Shown piece by piece: positions 24,895-38,727 of a DNA stretch of 64,000 bases. The notes beneath the pieces are model-generated. The model ran no database searches. It was not told where the DNA came from and saw only the letters and a program-made list of their open reading frames with translations. Position 1 is the stretch's first letter, and each line of letters opens with the position of its first letter. The translations under genes and the position numbers were made by a program. The DNA comes from Allodiplogaster sudhausi (lineage: Eukaryota; Nematoda; Chromadorea; Rhabditida; Diplogasteridae): assembly GCA_945643635.1 (NCBI GenBank), contig CALZFC010000097.1:111001-175000 (forward strand), read 5' to 3'.

Positions 24895-25915
24895 CCATCA
24901 GGCCGTAAGTCACGGCCCGGCCCGGGCGGAAATATCCGGGCCTTGTAATTTTGGGACCGGCCCAATTCAGGCTCTCAGATTTTTTTATTTTTCTTAATGT
25001 AAAAAAATTACATAGTAAAATGTCAACTTAAATCAAGTGATCTGATGTACCCATTGCCATATTTAGTATATGCAAACCTTCTCTAATACTTCCGAAAATT
25101 AAAAGTTTACATTTTTGCTATTAATTTGTTATAAATTTCAGACTTAAGGGCTCAACAGGACCTACGGGCCGGGACAACTTTTGTTGATGAAAGTCTTAGG
25201 AATGTGGTCCTGAGGGCCGCCCCATTGCCACGTGTGCGCAGACACTGAAGTTTCTCGTCGAAGGCAAGAAACTAATGTACTCTGAAAAATGAAAATCTTT
25301 AATTCGCAATTATTATCTCCCTTGAGACACAGTTTTGTATGAGAAAATATTATTACCTATTGATGTTATGATTGTTATTGTTTTTAAACCCAATCTTCAT
25401 TCTGATTATCTTTATTATTAGTTTCATAAAAGAAATTATTACATTTAGAATGAAATCAATAGAAATGAATTTATGAGCGTCTTTAGCTTTAATCTATCGG
25501 GGTTTTTATTGGTTTAAAAAGCATACATATTATTCTAAAATCAAAATCCTTCTGTTAAAGGAAGCTTAAAAAGCTCGATTAGGGAGAAGTTTTTATTTTA
25601 ATCACTCATTGTGCGGTTCCATAAAATAGCCTTAAAATTTCCATCTTATTATGCATATCTGGTAGTTGAACGCTCTCTTTTCTTACATTAAGAAGAATGG
25701 ATGATTTTCTGCTCCTTATAATCCTATAAAAACTACTAATTTCTCACGACAGCCGATAAAAGAAACATAGCTGAAAACTAGGAAGAGCTGACACTTTAGT
25801 GACGCAACCCTGAAAATTTCATTAACTTCCATACACTTTAGAGGAAAATATGCATGAAAAAAATCAAAAGTTGAAAGACTTTTTGGCAGTACTGTAGAAG
25901 AGTATTTGCTTGAAT
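24895..25915. other. about 1-kb insertion present only in unit A
   Basis: Unit B has no counterpart between its blocks near 31860 and 32050. The left end is GC-rich with GGCCCGGCCCGGGCGG, and a related GGGCCGGGA block recurs at about 25165. The rest is AT-rich. It may be a mobile or satellite sequence; no transposase or flanking duplication was recognised. Confidence 0.4.
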
Positions 25916-28719
25916 GGCCCCGCTGCCCTCCTCTTATTCAAGTATATTGCTGGCGAAGAAGAAGGCGACGCCGAAATCAAACGATGGATGAGAGGAAGTC
26001 AACGGCGTGAAACCGGTTCTACCTTCCGGTGCTAGACGGTGTTCAGATATCAAAGAGATCTATGAGAGAGAGAGAGAGAGAGAGAGTAAGATGTTATGGT
26101 GAAATCAGCCAAGTGCCATTACGATCTTGAGGATCAACAATCGCCGTTCATAGGAAACTTTCTACCTTAAATTGATGACGCTTTTTTTTTAATCTTAGAA
26201 TAGTCTAAGTTTAAAAGTAGCTTAAATTGGACACCACTGCCAGTTTACTCATGTTGAACCATTTATTGGACCTTGCCAGTTTTCTGAGAAAATCTACAGG
26301 CACTGATGCAATTGCTGATGAAAACTCAACCTCATTTTTAAGATCAGATGATTATGTTATTCAATATTTGTGTGGGCCTGTCAGTGAGTAAGAAAACTGA
26401 TGCATAAAAAGAGATAGAGAGAGGGTGAGAGAGAGAGAGAGAGCGAGAGAGAGACTTATTGTGAAAAAGCAGCAAATTCTCCTTCGTTTTACGATAGAGC
26501 GAAACAGTGGTTCTAAAAAAAACTGATTAAACGAAAATATCTCTGTCTTCTGTCTGCAAGTTTGTGAAGTGTGACATTCTGTTATTGTGGACGCATTCAC
26601 TGTCTGGTCAGCTTCCTACTGGCCTCATTTCACTGACATCAAAGAGTACTTTTCATTTCAGTGCACCATCTTACATCTCACGCTTGAGAAATTCGTCAAA
26701 TTTACCACCAAGTTCAGAAACGGAATGTTTGATTGATGAATCAGATGAGACAAGCATGTACAGTAGTACTGAATGAGCTAAAATTAACAGTGTTATGAGT
26801 GAAGTGGGAGATCAGATCATTAGGAGGAAGAATGAAAATGGTTGGGAGGTAAGATAGAAAGGAATGAGTCGGAGATAAGCGAGCTTTCTTTTTTCGCATA
26901 TGCTCTCAGCTATTTTTTGGCACTTTGCCAGTGTAGGCGAACCAGTGCCGACAGAGAAAAAGACATTTGCCGCTTCATCGGCATTGGAGAGAGAGAGAGA
27001 GAGAGAGAGTCAAAGAATGGGAGAGGAAGTGAGCGGGATAAAGTTAATACAACTAACTAACCATAAGACAATGTTATCATGTTCAAACCGTTTAGTCGAG
27101 TAATAAGCTATAGTATAGATTTGTGTGGATTAATGGCTTCGTGATAAAAGTGCATCATTGACTAAGTATCTTCCTAAATCCCAAAATGTTATAGATAAAA
27201 ACAAATAAACGCAGCTATCTCAACTAGCTCACTAAAGGCAAAAGGTCTCTCTTTAAATGGGAGAACGTGCAAGAAGATTAAAAGGCTAAAAATGAGGTTC
27301 AAATGAACGATAGCAAAATGGAATGACGTGAAAAAGTGATGACAAGGAGCTCGCGTCAAAGTCAACAGTAATTAGCAGTGATAAGAGTGGTAGTCCCGGC
27401 CCGAAGTGGGTCTCGTTCGAATCAGGGAAGGGTGTTATTAGGGCTCTAAGATGGGTGAGGGTGGTTAAGATGGAGGAGTATGGTATGAGGGGTCTAATGG
27501 TAAGATGGGTTTGGTATGAGGGTTCTAGAGGAGTGGAGGGTACTAGGGGCTCTAATAAGATCGGGTGGGGGGAGGGGAGTGGGGGATTGAGGCACTCCAA
27601 GGGGACTATGCCGAGTGGCGCTGCTCGTTCAGATCGACGATCTTGGCCGCCTCGATGAGCGCGCTGATGAAGCGGCGGCAGTCGGAGAAGTTGTTGAAGA
27701 GCGGGTGGGGAGCGACGCGGATGACGTCAGAGAAGGGCTCGCCTGCCTGAATCATTCTATTTGTTGTAAAAGAGAGAGACAGAGACCGAGAAAGTTCACA
27801 TGTGACTCTGTTCACATGTGGCCCTAGCAAGAATAAAAAGAAAGAACTGACCTTATCGCCCTTGCGAAGGGTGACAGCGGCGCCTCGCCTCGTCAGCTCC
27901 TTGTAGATGCCCTCGGCGGGGACGGAGAAGGTGAGCGAGAGTTGGCAGCCGCGCCCGGAGATGTCGCGTGGGGTCAGCGAGCGGATCGCGACTGTTGGCG
28001 AGACGCGATGCGGAGAGGTCTCGCCGAAGAAGCGGCTGTAGGAGAAGGCTAAGGTTTTAGATTGCCATATTTTAGAATGTTACGGTTTTAGATTGTTACA
28101 CTTTAGAATGCCAATTTCGATTGTTCCATTTCAGACTGTTCCACTTTGATTGTTCCATTTAGGAATGTTTCGCTTTGATTGTTCAGTTGGGAATGCTACA
28201 ACGACCGACTGAACATGTAACCAAAATTGCTTCGTTTTTAAAATAATATCTTCAGTATTTCCCTGATGGATTCCACTTGGCATGTCCTATTGTAATCACT
28301 ACTGTAATTAGCTGAAGAATGCCAATAATCACAGCCTAATTAGAAACTCCCCCTCTCCCTAAACTTACTCGATAAGAATCTCGACGTATCCCGTGAGATG
28401 GATCGATCGCTCGCGCAGCTCTTCCATGTCCACCGGCTTCATCACCTAGAAGGATTGAATGTGCTCATTCATTCCTAGTCTGAACACTACACACTGTTAG
28501 AGTATTTCGTGCCTCCTTCAACGCATCTCAACCTCAACGAATCTCGGGTGCTAGCTTTTCTTTCCGGTATCACATCTTCCTTTCACTAACCTCCAAGAAG
28601 CCTAAGATACTGAGAAGCAGAAAAGCGGGTGGGGTGCTGATTTGGTATCCGGCCGCGCCTTCGCCCAGATCAAGCACTGAAAAATATTATCAATGAAGCA
28701 AAAGATTGTTTTTTCGTCC

Positions 28720-28729
28720 CGTTTTTTCC

Positions 28730-28771
<42 letters not shown>

Positions 28772-28977
28772 GCACTATCTTCTCCATTTCCATCTATTCT
28801 CTTCTTTTTTTTACCTCTGCTTAACTCTATGCCTCTATCTCTCTCTCTCTCTCTCTCTAACTCCCTTACTAGGATTGCTTCTCTCTCTTTCTCTAACACA
28901 TTCTGATTGCTTCTCGCTCTTTCCCTATCCCATTATATTTCTCTCTCCCTCTCTCTCTCTTCCTCTCTTCTCTCCGT
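28720..28977. repeat. (CT)n-rich remnant of the exon 8-9 intron
   Basis: CT tracts with short unique spacers. The left part matches the intron after exon 8 of copy 1 (AATGAAGCAAAA, CTCTGCACT, TTCTCCATTT), placing one deletion breakpoint in or beyond this repeat. Confidence 0.75.
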
Positions 28978-29497
<520 letters not shown>

Positions 29498-29695
29498 GTG
29501 ATAGATTACGAGATAGCGAGAGAGAGAGAGAGAAAGAGATATCTCACCAGAGCCACATGAATGTTGACGGTGAGCGAGTTCATCAAAGCGACTTCGCATG
29601 GCTTGGCACCAATAAGACGAGCCACGCCCTCGGCGCAAATATCGGGCAGCGAGTGCCAAGGGAGGGGTTGTATCGTTCTACCAAAGTAGCCTCTG

Positions 29696-29731
<36 letters not shown>

Positions 29732-30468
29732 AAGAAAGAAAGAGTGAAAGAAGGAGGGAGAAAAAGAGAGAGAGAGAAATGGAGAGATTGATAGAGCGAG
29801 TCAGAGAAAGAAGGATACTGACTGCGATGCCCTCTTAGCCAGATGCTCGGCATTGAGACGCGCGGTCGCTTTGGGCATGAGTCCCAAGGAGCCGCCAGCC
29901 AAGTACATGCAGTCCTCCTCGCCGTCGGCAACGGTAAGATCGGCTATAAAATTAATAATTACTTATTTACACCATAAAAGTAGATCAAATTGTCTCCATT
30001 GTTCCAAATTTCTTTGTAGTTCCTCATAATCAGCATAGTGTTAACGCTCAGAATAGCAATAATCTTTAGGATACTAACTTTCATTGAACTCAATATAATG
30101 AGGAAGACAGAGCTTGGAAATAACATTGAAAAACCAGAACACTCTTCCCTTCAACTGACATTGAGGCAGGCTCTTGATCTTGGGATACTCAAAGAGCTCA
30201 CGAAGACTGCGGAGCTTCTCGATCGCGTCGAGGTGGTCGGCGAGCCTGACAATATACATAATTCTTTGAAATATTGGAAAAAAAACTTTCGACATTTTGG
30301 AAGTTTTCTCAACACATTATTCTTAGGAATTTAAAAGAAATATATATTATAAACGAATTTTTAAATTTAAAAAAAAACTTACTTTTCATCCGCAATATCC
30401 TTGAGGCCTGCGTCATGCGCTTCGCATTTTAGCCAGTCAATTAGTTTGGGCGACACTGGTGAGGTCAT

Positions 30469-31336
30469 TTTTAATCTGGAAATCTTTAAAATAAAATAGC
30501 ATATTATAATTATAAGATTTTTCTCTTTTCTTTAATAGAAAAATTCGATCAAATCTTTTTTTTTCTGAAAAAATCCACCAACTTGGAATATTCAAATACC
30601 AAAGTGGAAAAGATATTTTTATGCGCGATCATTGTACATAGACCGGTGGCACAAGAACTGCTTTAACCGTCTGTAGACGAGTCGAGAAAAACATTGCGAG
30701 TGAAATGTTGAACTTCTTATGATGGAAGATCAATTGAAAACGGGAGAATGAAAAGGGAGAGAAGAGAGAAAGAGAAGAGAAATAGGCTGACGGGAAGAAG
30801 AGCAAGAGTTCAGGAAGAATTAAGACGCATTGTTTTCCTTGAATATAACATCTATTAACAAACAATTTGACTGAAAAAAGATCTATCGCACTGTGGCCTA
30901 TGAGATGCAAGAGTTTGAAAATGGAAAGTAGGCAAAGTTCGGCTAGAAGAGGAAAAGAGTAATATTCTCCCCTGGATGTTCACGTGGAGGTTTTTATTGT
31001 TAGGACGAATTTCCCGAACAACAAAAACTATTTTGATGTTTGTCAACTTCCTTATATATATATATAAATATATCCAATAGGAAGGAAGAAAGTTGCCAGG
31101 AAATGATGAACAATTAAATTCTATCAAATGGGGTATCAAAGTCTGCCAGAACGCGTGAGAAGTACTACAAGAGACCACACAAGGCGAGGTAGCCGTTGAA
31201 TGCGATACCGATATTCGCCTTATGTACCTCTTCATCTTACAACTCGGTTCGGTACAAAAAGCACACCAGTGATATTTTTGGCCAGTGCACTCGTGGCTCT
31301 CCAACTCTCTACTTTTCTCCCTCTTTCATCTGTATT

Positions 31337-31382
<46 letters not shown>

Positions 31383-31756
31383 TCCCCGTTCTCGTTCTCT
31401 CAGTCTCTCTCTGTCTCACTTTCTCAATCTCTCTCTCTCTCTCTGTCTCTTATCTAATCGCGTTCTCTCTCTGTCAATTCGCTGTTCTCTCTCTCTCTCT
31501 CTCTCTCTCTTTCTCCGTCTCCGTTCTCTATTCTCGTTCCTTCTCTCCTGCACCTCCACGATCTTCCATTCAATTCTCGCAGCCTCCATCGCGGAGGTCT
31601 CCTGCTCTTCTCAGATCCTCTCAGCAAGATCCTTTCTTCGCGTGGGCGATTGTATAAACGTGTGGAAAGTACTTCATTAATTGGAGACTGTTTTTGACTA
31701 CTCAACCAAACATGCGAGAGATGGAGAAAGAATTTAAAAGAGGAAGAGAGACAGAA

Positions 31757-31787
<31 letters not shown>

Positions 31788-33242
31788 AAGGGGGAGGGTT
31801 TTCTGTACTTGCAAGATCAGTGATAACAGAGCGAGAATTAAGCGAAACTGCCGGATCGGTCTCACTATGCACTCCGAATTGTTGTACTTCTTCGTCTATC
31901 CTACGTTCTCACTCTTCTTCTGATGACGAAAACTGGAGAGTACGGTATGATTTGGTTAGGAGTCTCGGTCTGAGAAAAGTCTGTGAATTGTTCACTGATG
32001 TTTCTCGCACATATCGCACACAAGTAATTGAGGAGAGCCTTATTGTTGAAGAGTACGATGTAATTTACTTGAATGGCCCACCTGGGTGGCCCGCCGTTCA
32101 AATAAATGTTGTTGACGAAAAATCGTCTGATGCTGAAACTGGCACATCACTAAAGGAATGGAGTCAAACCGGTTCTAGCTGCTGGTGCCAGGCGGTGTTC
32201 AGATATCAAAGATGTCTCTGACAATGAGAGAGAGAGAGAAAGAGAGAAAGAGAGCGCGAGAGAGCGAGGGAGAAAGAAAGAGAGAAGTGTCTCACAATCA
32301 GCGAAATGTAGCAAGAACCATTCTGATCAGGAGGATCAACAAAGTCTTTTCAGACGTCGAAAAAAAAATGGACACCACCGAAGTCATGATCATTATTCTG
32401 TCTTCCTCAGCACAATTGTAAAACTTTGTGATGTTTGAAGAACTTTCTTCTAAATTCACAGTCTCTTGGGAAATTTTACTTGAATATAAAAAGTGTCTTT
32501 TATTTACGTCGAGTATTATTTTAAAAGTTGTTTAACTTTTACACCGGAACACTGGCAATTTTCTCGTTCAACCATTCAAAGGAAAAAAAATCGCCATTTA
32601 CGATCAGATGAAGGTTTGTTGTGTTGATCTGCACATTCGATAATTTTGTGTGCTTTCGGTGAGCAAGAAAAGTGTTGCTGCAAGAGACAGTGAGAGAGAG
32701 GGTGAGTCAAGAGAGAGAGGAAGAGAAAGACAGAGTTATTGTGAAAAAGCTGCACTATCTCCGTCGTTTTCCCTAGAACGAAACCGTAGAAACAACTAGT
32801 TAAACCGTCATCTTTCTGCAACATTCTATTGTTTTAGTGGCGTTTGCTGTCTTGGTTGCTTATTTGTCTCATTTCACAGACATCAATCAAAAAGCAGTTT
32901 TATTCCTGTACACAATCTAATAAGATTCTGACATCTCTCAAGCTTGAGAAATTCGTCAAATTTACCAAGTTCACAAATCCAAAAACGGACTTGTGTAAGA
33001 GTAAGAGCCAAAAATAGCAGTGATCAAACTGAAGTGAGGGAAGAGAAGGTAGATCATGAGGAGCAAGGATAAAGAGGGTTGGGGAATAGACGGATCAAGA
33101 ATGATGCATTAAGATATTTGAAATGAGGCTATTTTAGTTACAATATTTTCCCGGCTATACAATTATGTGCTACAAGCATCACAGTGTAAATAACAATACA
33201 ATTAGTTTCGAATTGTTTAGGAAAAAGTTGGGGGGAGAGAAG
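30469..33242. other. region downstream of unit B's kynureninase copy
   Basis: Holds CT arrays at about 31338-31515, GA at about 31750-31790, 32227-32285 and 32690-32730. The plus-strand frame at 31820-32221 is described separately. Nothing else supportable. Confidence 0.5.
31820..32221 (+). CDS. hypothetical open frame of 133 codons
   Basis: Not recognised. The middle (WRVRYDLVRSLGLRKV, then a YLNGP stretch) is not low complexity. Unit A holds a partial in-frame match (LNGP followed by DAE and TGS) at 25917-26030, but interrupted by the unit-A insertion. It may be one exon of an unknown gene or a chance frame. Confidence 0.25.
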   Translation: MITERELSETAGSVSLCTPNCCTSSSILRSHSSSDDENWRVRYDLVRSLGLRKVCELFTDVSRTYRTQVIEESLIVEEYDVIYLNGPPGWPAVQINVVDEKSSDAETGTSLKEWSQTGSSCWCQAVFRYQRCL

Positions 33243-33474
33243 TTATGCATTCGTGAAATTAGATGATGCCCACGCTGAATGAGAGTGGCGAGAGGGATCG
33301 CTGTAGCTGTAGGAGGCTGGGAGAAAGGCGACTTGGCGCTGTTGACACGGACAAGGGAAGAGGCACGCCAGCTGAGTGCGAACAGCAGAACGGGCAGGCG
33401 ATGACATGAAGAGGAGCGCGATGCCAGGCACGAAGACAACCACGTCAGCCACAAGGAAGGTCTGGAAGGAGGGA

Positions 33475-33517
<43 letters not shown>

Positions 33518-36243
33518 GAGAGAGAGAGAGGGGAAGGAAAACGAGAGAAAGAGAGAGAGAGAGCGATTGTGCAGAGAGACGATGAAAAATAAGAAAAAAA
33601 TCCGGTTTGAAGAGTATTTATAATTGGAAGCATTGAAGGCTAGGACAGCATGAGAGGTCGACAACAAATTTCCAAGCTGAAACCCGCGCATTTTCTGACG
33701 CATGGAATTTTCCTAAACGGAAGTATTCGAAATGAACAGGTGAGATTACATGATAATTAGCATATTGAAAACGTTATGCGTTTTGCAATAAGACGTCAAG
33801 CTAATTGCGATAAAATATGCGCTCAAATCTGCCACAATCGCGTCACTATATGTCTTTCTTCATTTATATATATATGCATTTCATTAGGTATGCGGTACGT
33901 ATGTATATACATTCGCAACCGATGAGTCTTGGGAATCCGGTGAGAAATGTGAGTAGAAAATATAGGCAAGACTCGATGACGTGCATTTGATTGATTCGCT
34001 TAAGTCCATCGTGCGCGCATGAATAAAGTGAATAAATGCAATCTTTAAAAAAAAAGAAAAAAAAATCCCAGCGAAAACCGCGATCATACATGCATGACGA
34101 GTAGATCGTGGAGCCACTCGTGGCCGGCCAGCCGCGACCACAGCGTCACAATGTGCAGAGTGCACTTGACACCATGGAGAGAGGCGCACACCAGGGTGTA
34201 GTGGAGGAGACGACGTTGATGCATCACGGACGTCGTGGAATACTGGAAGAGAGATAGAGAGAGATAGAGAGTGTGAGAGAGAGAGAACGAGCGAGAGAGA
34301 GAAAGAGAGAGAGGGAAAGAGAGCGAGCGAGCGAGAGAGATAGAGATAGAGAGAGAGAAGGAGAGAGAGAGAGAGAGAGAGAGAGAGCAAGCGAGTCGAA
34401 GAAGAAGAAAAAGAAGGAAAGGGGAAATAGCTCTTTCATTTTGTATACATATTAGTATGGAATGACAAAGGAGATTTTTTTAAAGGGCTTCTTAATGTAT
34501 GCGCTTTTCAGTAAAGCTTTTCGGACTCAGAAAAATGAAAATGACCTTGGCGGCGATGACGTGGAGTCGTCTGAGAGCGAGGATCGTGATGGTGGAATCG
34601 GCCAAGAGGAAGACGGCGGAGGAGGCGGCGTGAATCGAGTGCACTGTCTGGAGGGGTAAAAAGGAAAAGATTTATTCTCGTCATCGACGAATGGATGCCC
34701 GTGGTAAAATAACGATTTATTTATAAAATATACATACGATATTAATTAATTCATTATATTTTATTTATTTTCTTATTTTCTTTATTTATTTACTTATTTA
34801 CGTATTGATTTTATTATTTAATATTTAAAGGAGGTATCTGGGGAATAATAAACCTATGTTTTGTTCTATGCAGATAAGTTGATCTTGGCGTGAAACATGT
34901 ATCCAGAAAGTTTGAACGATTTTCGCTCATTAAATTCTGAGCAATAGTAGCGTGAAAACTGGCGGGTAGAGAATTGGTTACGGTAGATCATAGCCGCCCT
35001 CCTATTTCTCATGCTCTCTCGACCGAGCGACAGGCAACTTTATGAAAGCGCGCACGCTACTGTAAAATTATTCGCCGGATAATTCCTTTAATATCATTCA
35101 CATTGTGCATTATGCATCGTTAGTGAACGCTTTAAGAGGTTCTTCTTTGATTTTTGTTTGTTTTAAAATATAAAAAAGAGAATGACTAGACTATGCTTCG
35201 CGTTCGTGCCACCGCCCTTAATGCGAACGCGGCCGTCGAAGGTGTCGTTCGTCCAAACGATGTCTTGCTGAATTTCTTTCTTCTTCTTCAAAATTCAAGT
35301 ATGTATTTATGTACATATTTGAGATACAGTAATCAAGCTCGAGAGCTAACACCAACATAAAAGTAATGCAGTTGAAGTAGAGCAGGAAGTCCGAATTGAA
35401 GAACAACCATGAGTATTAGCTGTCTTCGCCTGTATGCCTTGTAATAAGCGGTCATTTTCTTTGTCGAGTCAACCGAAAAATGCAATTAAGTTAAGAAAAA
35501 ACTTTAATTTCTTATAAAAATTTTAAAAATATTATAAAATATAAAATGTAACATTTTCATCCAAATGAAGAGAATAGACGGAGATCAGTCGGTTGAGCGA
35601 CATTAAAAGCATTCCTGTAGTACACGCAACACTTGAGCCGCCATACAGAGCCTTTAAATTGCTTTATGATTATAATGATTACTATTATTTATTCATTTAC
35701 ATATTTTAAGGAGGAAGAAAAAAAATTATGTGCGATTTTAAATTGCCACATTTTAATTCTCTTTGCACTCTCATTCACGCGTGCTATTTTCACGCAGCGC
35801 ATTTGTACGACCTGCGAAATAGCATGTGAGCATGAGAGAGTGGCAACAACTAATGGTAAGTATGAACGCGGAAATTCTAACCTTTATTAATTTTTTTGCG
35901 ACCGTCCTCCTTTAAACGTGTATAAACGTATTAGCTTAATGAGCAAAACGAAAAAAAAACCCACTTACATTGCCAAAGTAGATTAGCCAAGCGAACGAAG
36001 GTTCCACTTGGAGCAGCCGATTGACACGAATTATTGTGGAAGAAGCGACCATAAGAAGGCCGGAAACGCCTAAAGAACTAAAACTTGTCTATTTTAACTG
36101 TTCCACTTTTGTTAATGATCTTGTAAATTACAAATGATTACCGGTTGTTTGGAAGATGATGAAAAATGTGGTGCGCCGCACGGAAGAGCGCGCTATGGAG
36201 TACATGATGAAGATGTAAATGAGAGAAGCAAGCGATTCTATTG
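33243..36243 (-). CDS. nematode seven-TM serpentine receptor (srg-like), N-terminus incomplete
   Basis: G-protein-coupled receptor of the nematode chemoreceptor type. Exons: 36243-36142, 36069-35969, 35458-35357, 35267-35187, 34647-34546, 34242-34090, 33461-33243, all in phase (about 286 codons). Membrane-like segments: SLIYIFIMYSIA, GLLMVASSTII, LILMVVLQFGLPALL, AASSAVFLLADSTITILAL, LLHYTLVCASLHGV and FLVADVVVFVPGIALLF. An extracellular loop holds an NDT glycosylation site between segments 3 and 4. Conserved basic residues follow the first segment and precede the fifth (HQRRLLHY). The exon with the start codon was not found, and a seventh segment is not clear, so the first exon may be missing. 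The srg assignment rests on overall layout and is tentative; 7TM identity is firmer. Confidence 0.65.
33480..33570. repeat. (GA)n in a receptor intron
   Basis: Lies just upstream of the last receptor exon on the gene's sense strand, where it reads (CT)n and could double as the polypyrimidine tract. A similar array is at 34248-34395. Confidence 0.85.
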
Positions 36244-37497
36244 CTGATTTCACCAGAGCATTTGTTGCCTCCTTGTTCATCTATGCTGTATATAAATATA
36301 TGTACATATCTACCGTATCTACTTTACTATACAATAGTGTTACAAGTGTGCAATCAACTTCATTCCATGTACAAATGCCCTTTGTAAATAATACTATGTA
36401 GAAAAAAGCTAACCTAAAATAAATATGTACATAGCACAAATATTACATTGAGGAAATACTGGAGGGCAAGAGGAAAGTGAGGTGGAGCTAGGCGAAAGGA
36501 GCAGAAGGCACAAAATATGTAATTATAAAAGGGTGGCGACGAGTTATACACATAAAAACATGTGTGAATATTTAATTAGTGGCATTGAAATCACTTTATT
36601 TATCCTTTGAATACATCGCATGAGCAGCTGAATCTGCGTTGGACGATAAACACCCATGAGCAAATGCATCCGAGATCTTAGAGTTCAACTTCTAATAATA
36701 CAAGAACGAAAAAAGTCCACTTGAAAAAAAAACGAAACTATAAGAAAAGCAAATCTTAATAAATCTGCTGAGAAGACTGCAAATAAGAGATGACCAAGTA
36801 ATGTCATCTATTTGGACGAAACATTCTCTTTTGTGATAACTAGAACAGAGAATAATGAAACCGGAGTGGGCGAAAATGATACATTTCATACTGAACACGG
36901 CGAGATGTCAACATGAAAAGATGAAAAACATTCCCATTGAGCAAGAGATGCCATCAAAAACGAGTATTCAAACGAAAATTAACTGTTATTGAGATTACAT
37001 ACACACACACAGGCACTCTATATAATTGAATTTTTTCTTAGCAATTAATTGAAAATAACCGTTTGAGAATTCTTTCTAGGTAATTAAGCCTGCAGAGGAA
37101 TCCTTCAGTGGCCATCAGGCATTATTACAATCTAGACATTGCCTCAAAATCCGGGCATTCACAACTTTGTGGCGCCGTCATCATACACACCTTTTTTCCT
37201 TCAATATTTTCTTATTCTTTTCTGCCCCCTTTTCCCACGCTCTCAACATGATGAGACAAAAAATAGGATAAAATGAACGATCACTCCCAACGTTAGATGC
37301 CCAGCCATCTGTCCACGAGTTCTTCCCACCTTAAAGTTCGATAACTTTGCAGCAAAAGAAAAGGGAGTTGCGTTGCAGACAAGGAAGCATGCGTTATGTT
37401 CAATCCTTTTATCGTCGGCAAAAAACAATATATTAATGCATTACAATCATCAGATTCACTCATGTAACTAGTAACAATAGTAGTAGAGGCCGAAGCT
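36244..37497. other. region between receptor and first Cys/Gly-rich gene
   Basis: AT-rich, with a short (CA)n at about 37001-37011. No gene or RNA recognised. Confidence 0.6.
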
Positions 37498-38727
37498 CTA
37501 CTTTCCGACGTAGGAGTTACCGATGGGAGCCGGGGCCGAGTTGAAGACTGGCTGAGGAGGAGGAGGAGGAGGGGGAGGAGCGGAGAAGCTTGGGGGAGGG
37601 GCGGGGGGAGGAGCGGAGAAGGTGGGGGGAGGGGGAGGGGGAGGAGGCGCCGGGGCGTAGACTGGAGCTGGTGCCGAGTTGAAGACGGGGGGAGGAGGAG
37701 GCGGGGGAGGAGGGGGAGGGGGAGGAGCGGAGAAGACGGGCGCGGGGGCCGGGGCCGGGTTGTAGATGGGGGCGGGCGCGGGCGCGGGCGCGAACGGAGC
37801 GATGGGCGCGGGCGCGGGAGGCGCGGCGAAGAACTGGGGCTGAGGAGCGGGCGCAGCAATGGGAGCCTGGGCGTAGCCACCACCGCCGCCGATGGGGCCT
37901 CCGATGGGAGCTCCTCCGAATTGGCCGCCTCCAACGGGTGCTCCGCCAAATCCGCCTCCGACCGGTGCTCCGCCAAAGCCGCCTCCGATAGGTCCACCGA
38001 AGCCGCCACCGCCGCCGCCGCAGCCACCGGAAATCGGAGGCGGCGCACACGGCGCTGGTGGAGGAGGAAGAGCGATGCCACCGCCGCCGCAGCCTCCGCC
38101 GCACGGCGCCGGAGGAGGACTGCAAGGAGGAAGATTTTGTTGTGCGGCTCATTAATATTAAATGATAACACACATGCTCGAGTCATATAAAAATATGTAG
38201 GTGAAAAAAATTTAAATTTAAATTAAATTTATCTATTTTTTCTCTTAGAAATGATAGCAAGTGATGTTCGCTGAATACTAGAGAAAGTGTGCTTTTTGAA
38301 GTTTCGCTTACGGTAAGCCTCCGCCGCAACCGCCACCGCAGCCGCCGCCGAGAGACGGGAGAGCGAGCGGTGGGAGGGGCGGGAGGGGCGGGAGTCCGCC
38401 GCCGCAGCCGCCACCGCAAGGGGGAGGAGGAGGACTGCAAAGAGGTGAGATCGTCTTTGGCCATTATATCCACATTCATTCATTACGATCATAGTTAATG
38501 AAGAACTAGAAGTAATTAATCGAATCTTGGCAAAGTGCCAAAAGGGGCTCTGAGCTGGTTTTGAAGCTTTTTAAAGCAGCTCTCCTGAGGAGCTGAGTAA
38601 TGAAAAGAAAGAAAGAAACTGACGCTCCGCAGCCGCCGCCGCAGCCGCCGCCGCCGCCGAACAAGCTGGACAGGAAGGCGTCCGAGACGATAGCGACCGA
38701 GAGGAGAACGGCGGCACGGAGAAGCAT
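37498..38727 (-). CDS. secreted Cys/Gly/Pro-rich protein, family member 1
   Basis: Three exons: 38727-38624, 38434-38312, 38119-37498 (282 aa). The signal peptide (residues 1-17) is followed by SDAFLSSLFGGGGGCGGGCG. Exon 2 has PPPPPCGGGCGGG and a Leu/Pro stretch. Exon 3 repeats CGGGCGGGG and GGP(I/V)GGGFGG units (GAPVGGGFGG twice), then long Ala/Pro and poly-Pro runs with PVFNSAPAP repeats. The tail is IGNSYVGK and the stop. Phases (2, 2) are like the other members. TTCTCTTCTCAG lies 2 nt before the ATG, fitting trans-splicing. Low-complexity secreted proteins of this kind are typical of nematode cuticle-like matrices; the role here is inferred, and no ground-like domain is present. Arg/Val-rich frames on the opposite strand are shadows. 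Confidence 0.85.

Larger units (their letters stand above)
19600..26790. repeat. tandem duplication, unit A (with kynureninase copy 1)
   Basis: Collinear with 27390-33060. Matching blocks include the kynureninase exons and several introns, the block at 23819 (GAGGTAGCCGTTGAATG) versus 31183, and the CAGATATCAAAGA block at about 26045 versus 32200. The spacing shrinks from 7.87 kb at the 3' end of the genes to about 6.3 kb, through a deletion in unit B's gene and an insertion of about 1 kb in unit A. Boundaries are approximate. Confidence 0.8.
23113..27605. other. region between the two kynureninase copies
   Basis: Holds the CT tract at 23950-24010 and the GA/GAGC tract at 24518-24766. Short coding-like minus-strand stretches (at 23815-23945, 24340-24490 and 24780-24905) and a plus-strand match to the hypothetical frame of unit B (25917-26030) are present, but none can be assembled into a gene. 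The 3' flank at 27380-27600 is G-rich with imperfect GGTATGAGGGGTCTA units. Confidence 0.5.

Noticed and set aside
37293..38186. 297-codon Ala/Leu/Arg-rich frame on the minus strand, and Gly/Pro-rich plus-strand frames
   Set aside because: Other-frame shadows of the Cys/Gly/Pro-rich gene; its own frame has signal peptide, phased introns and the conserved tail.
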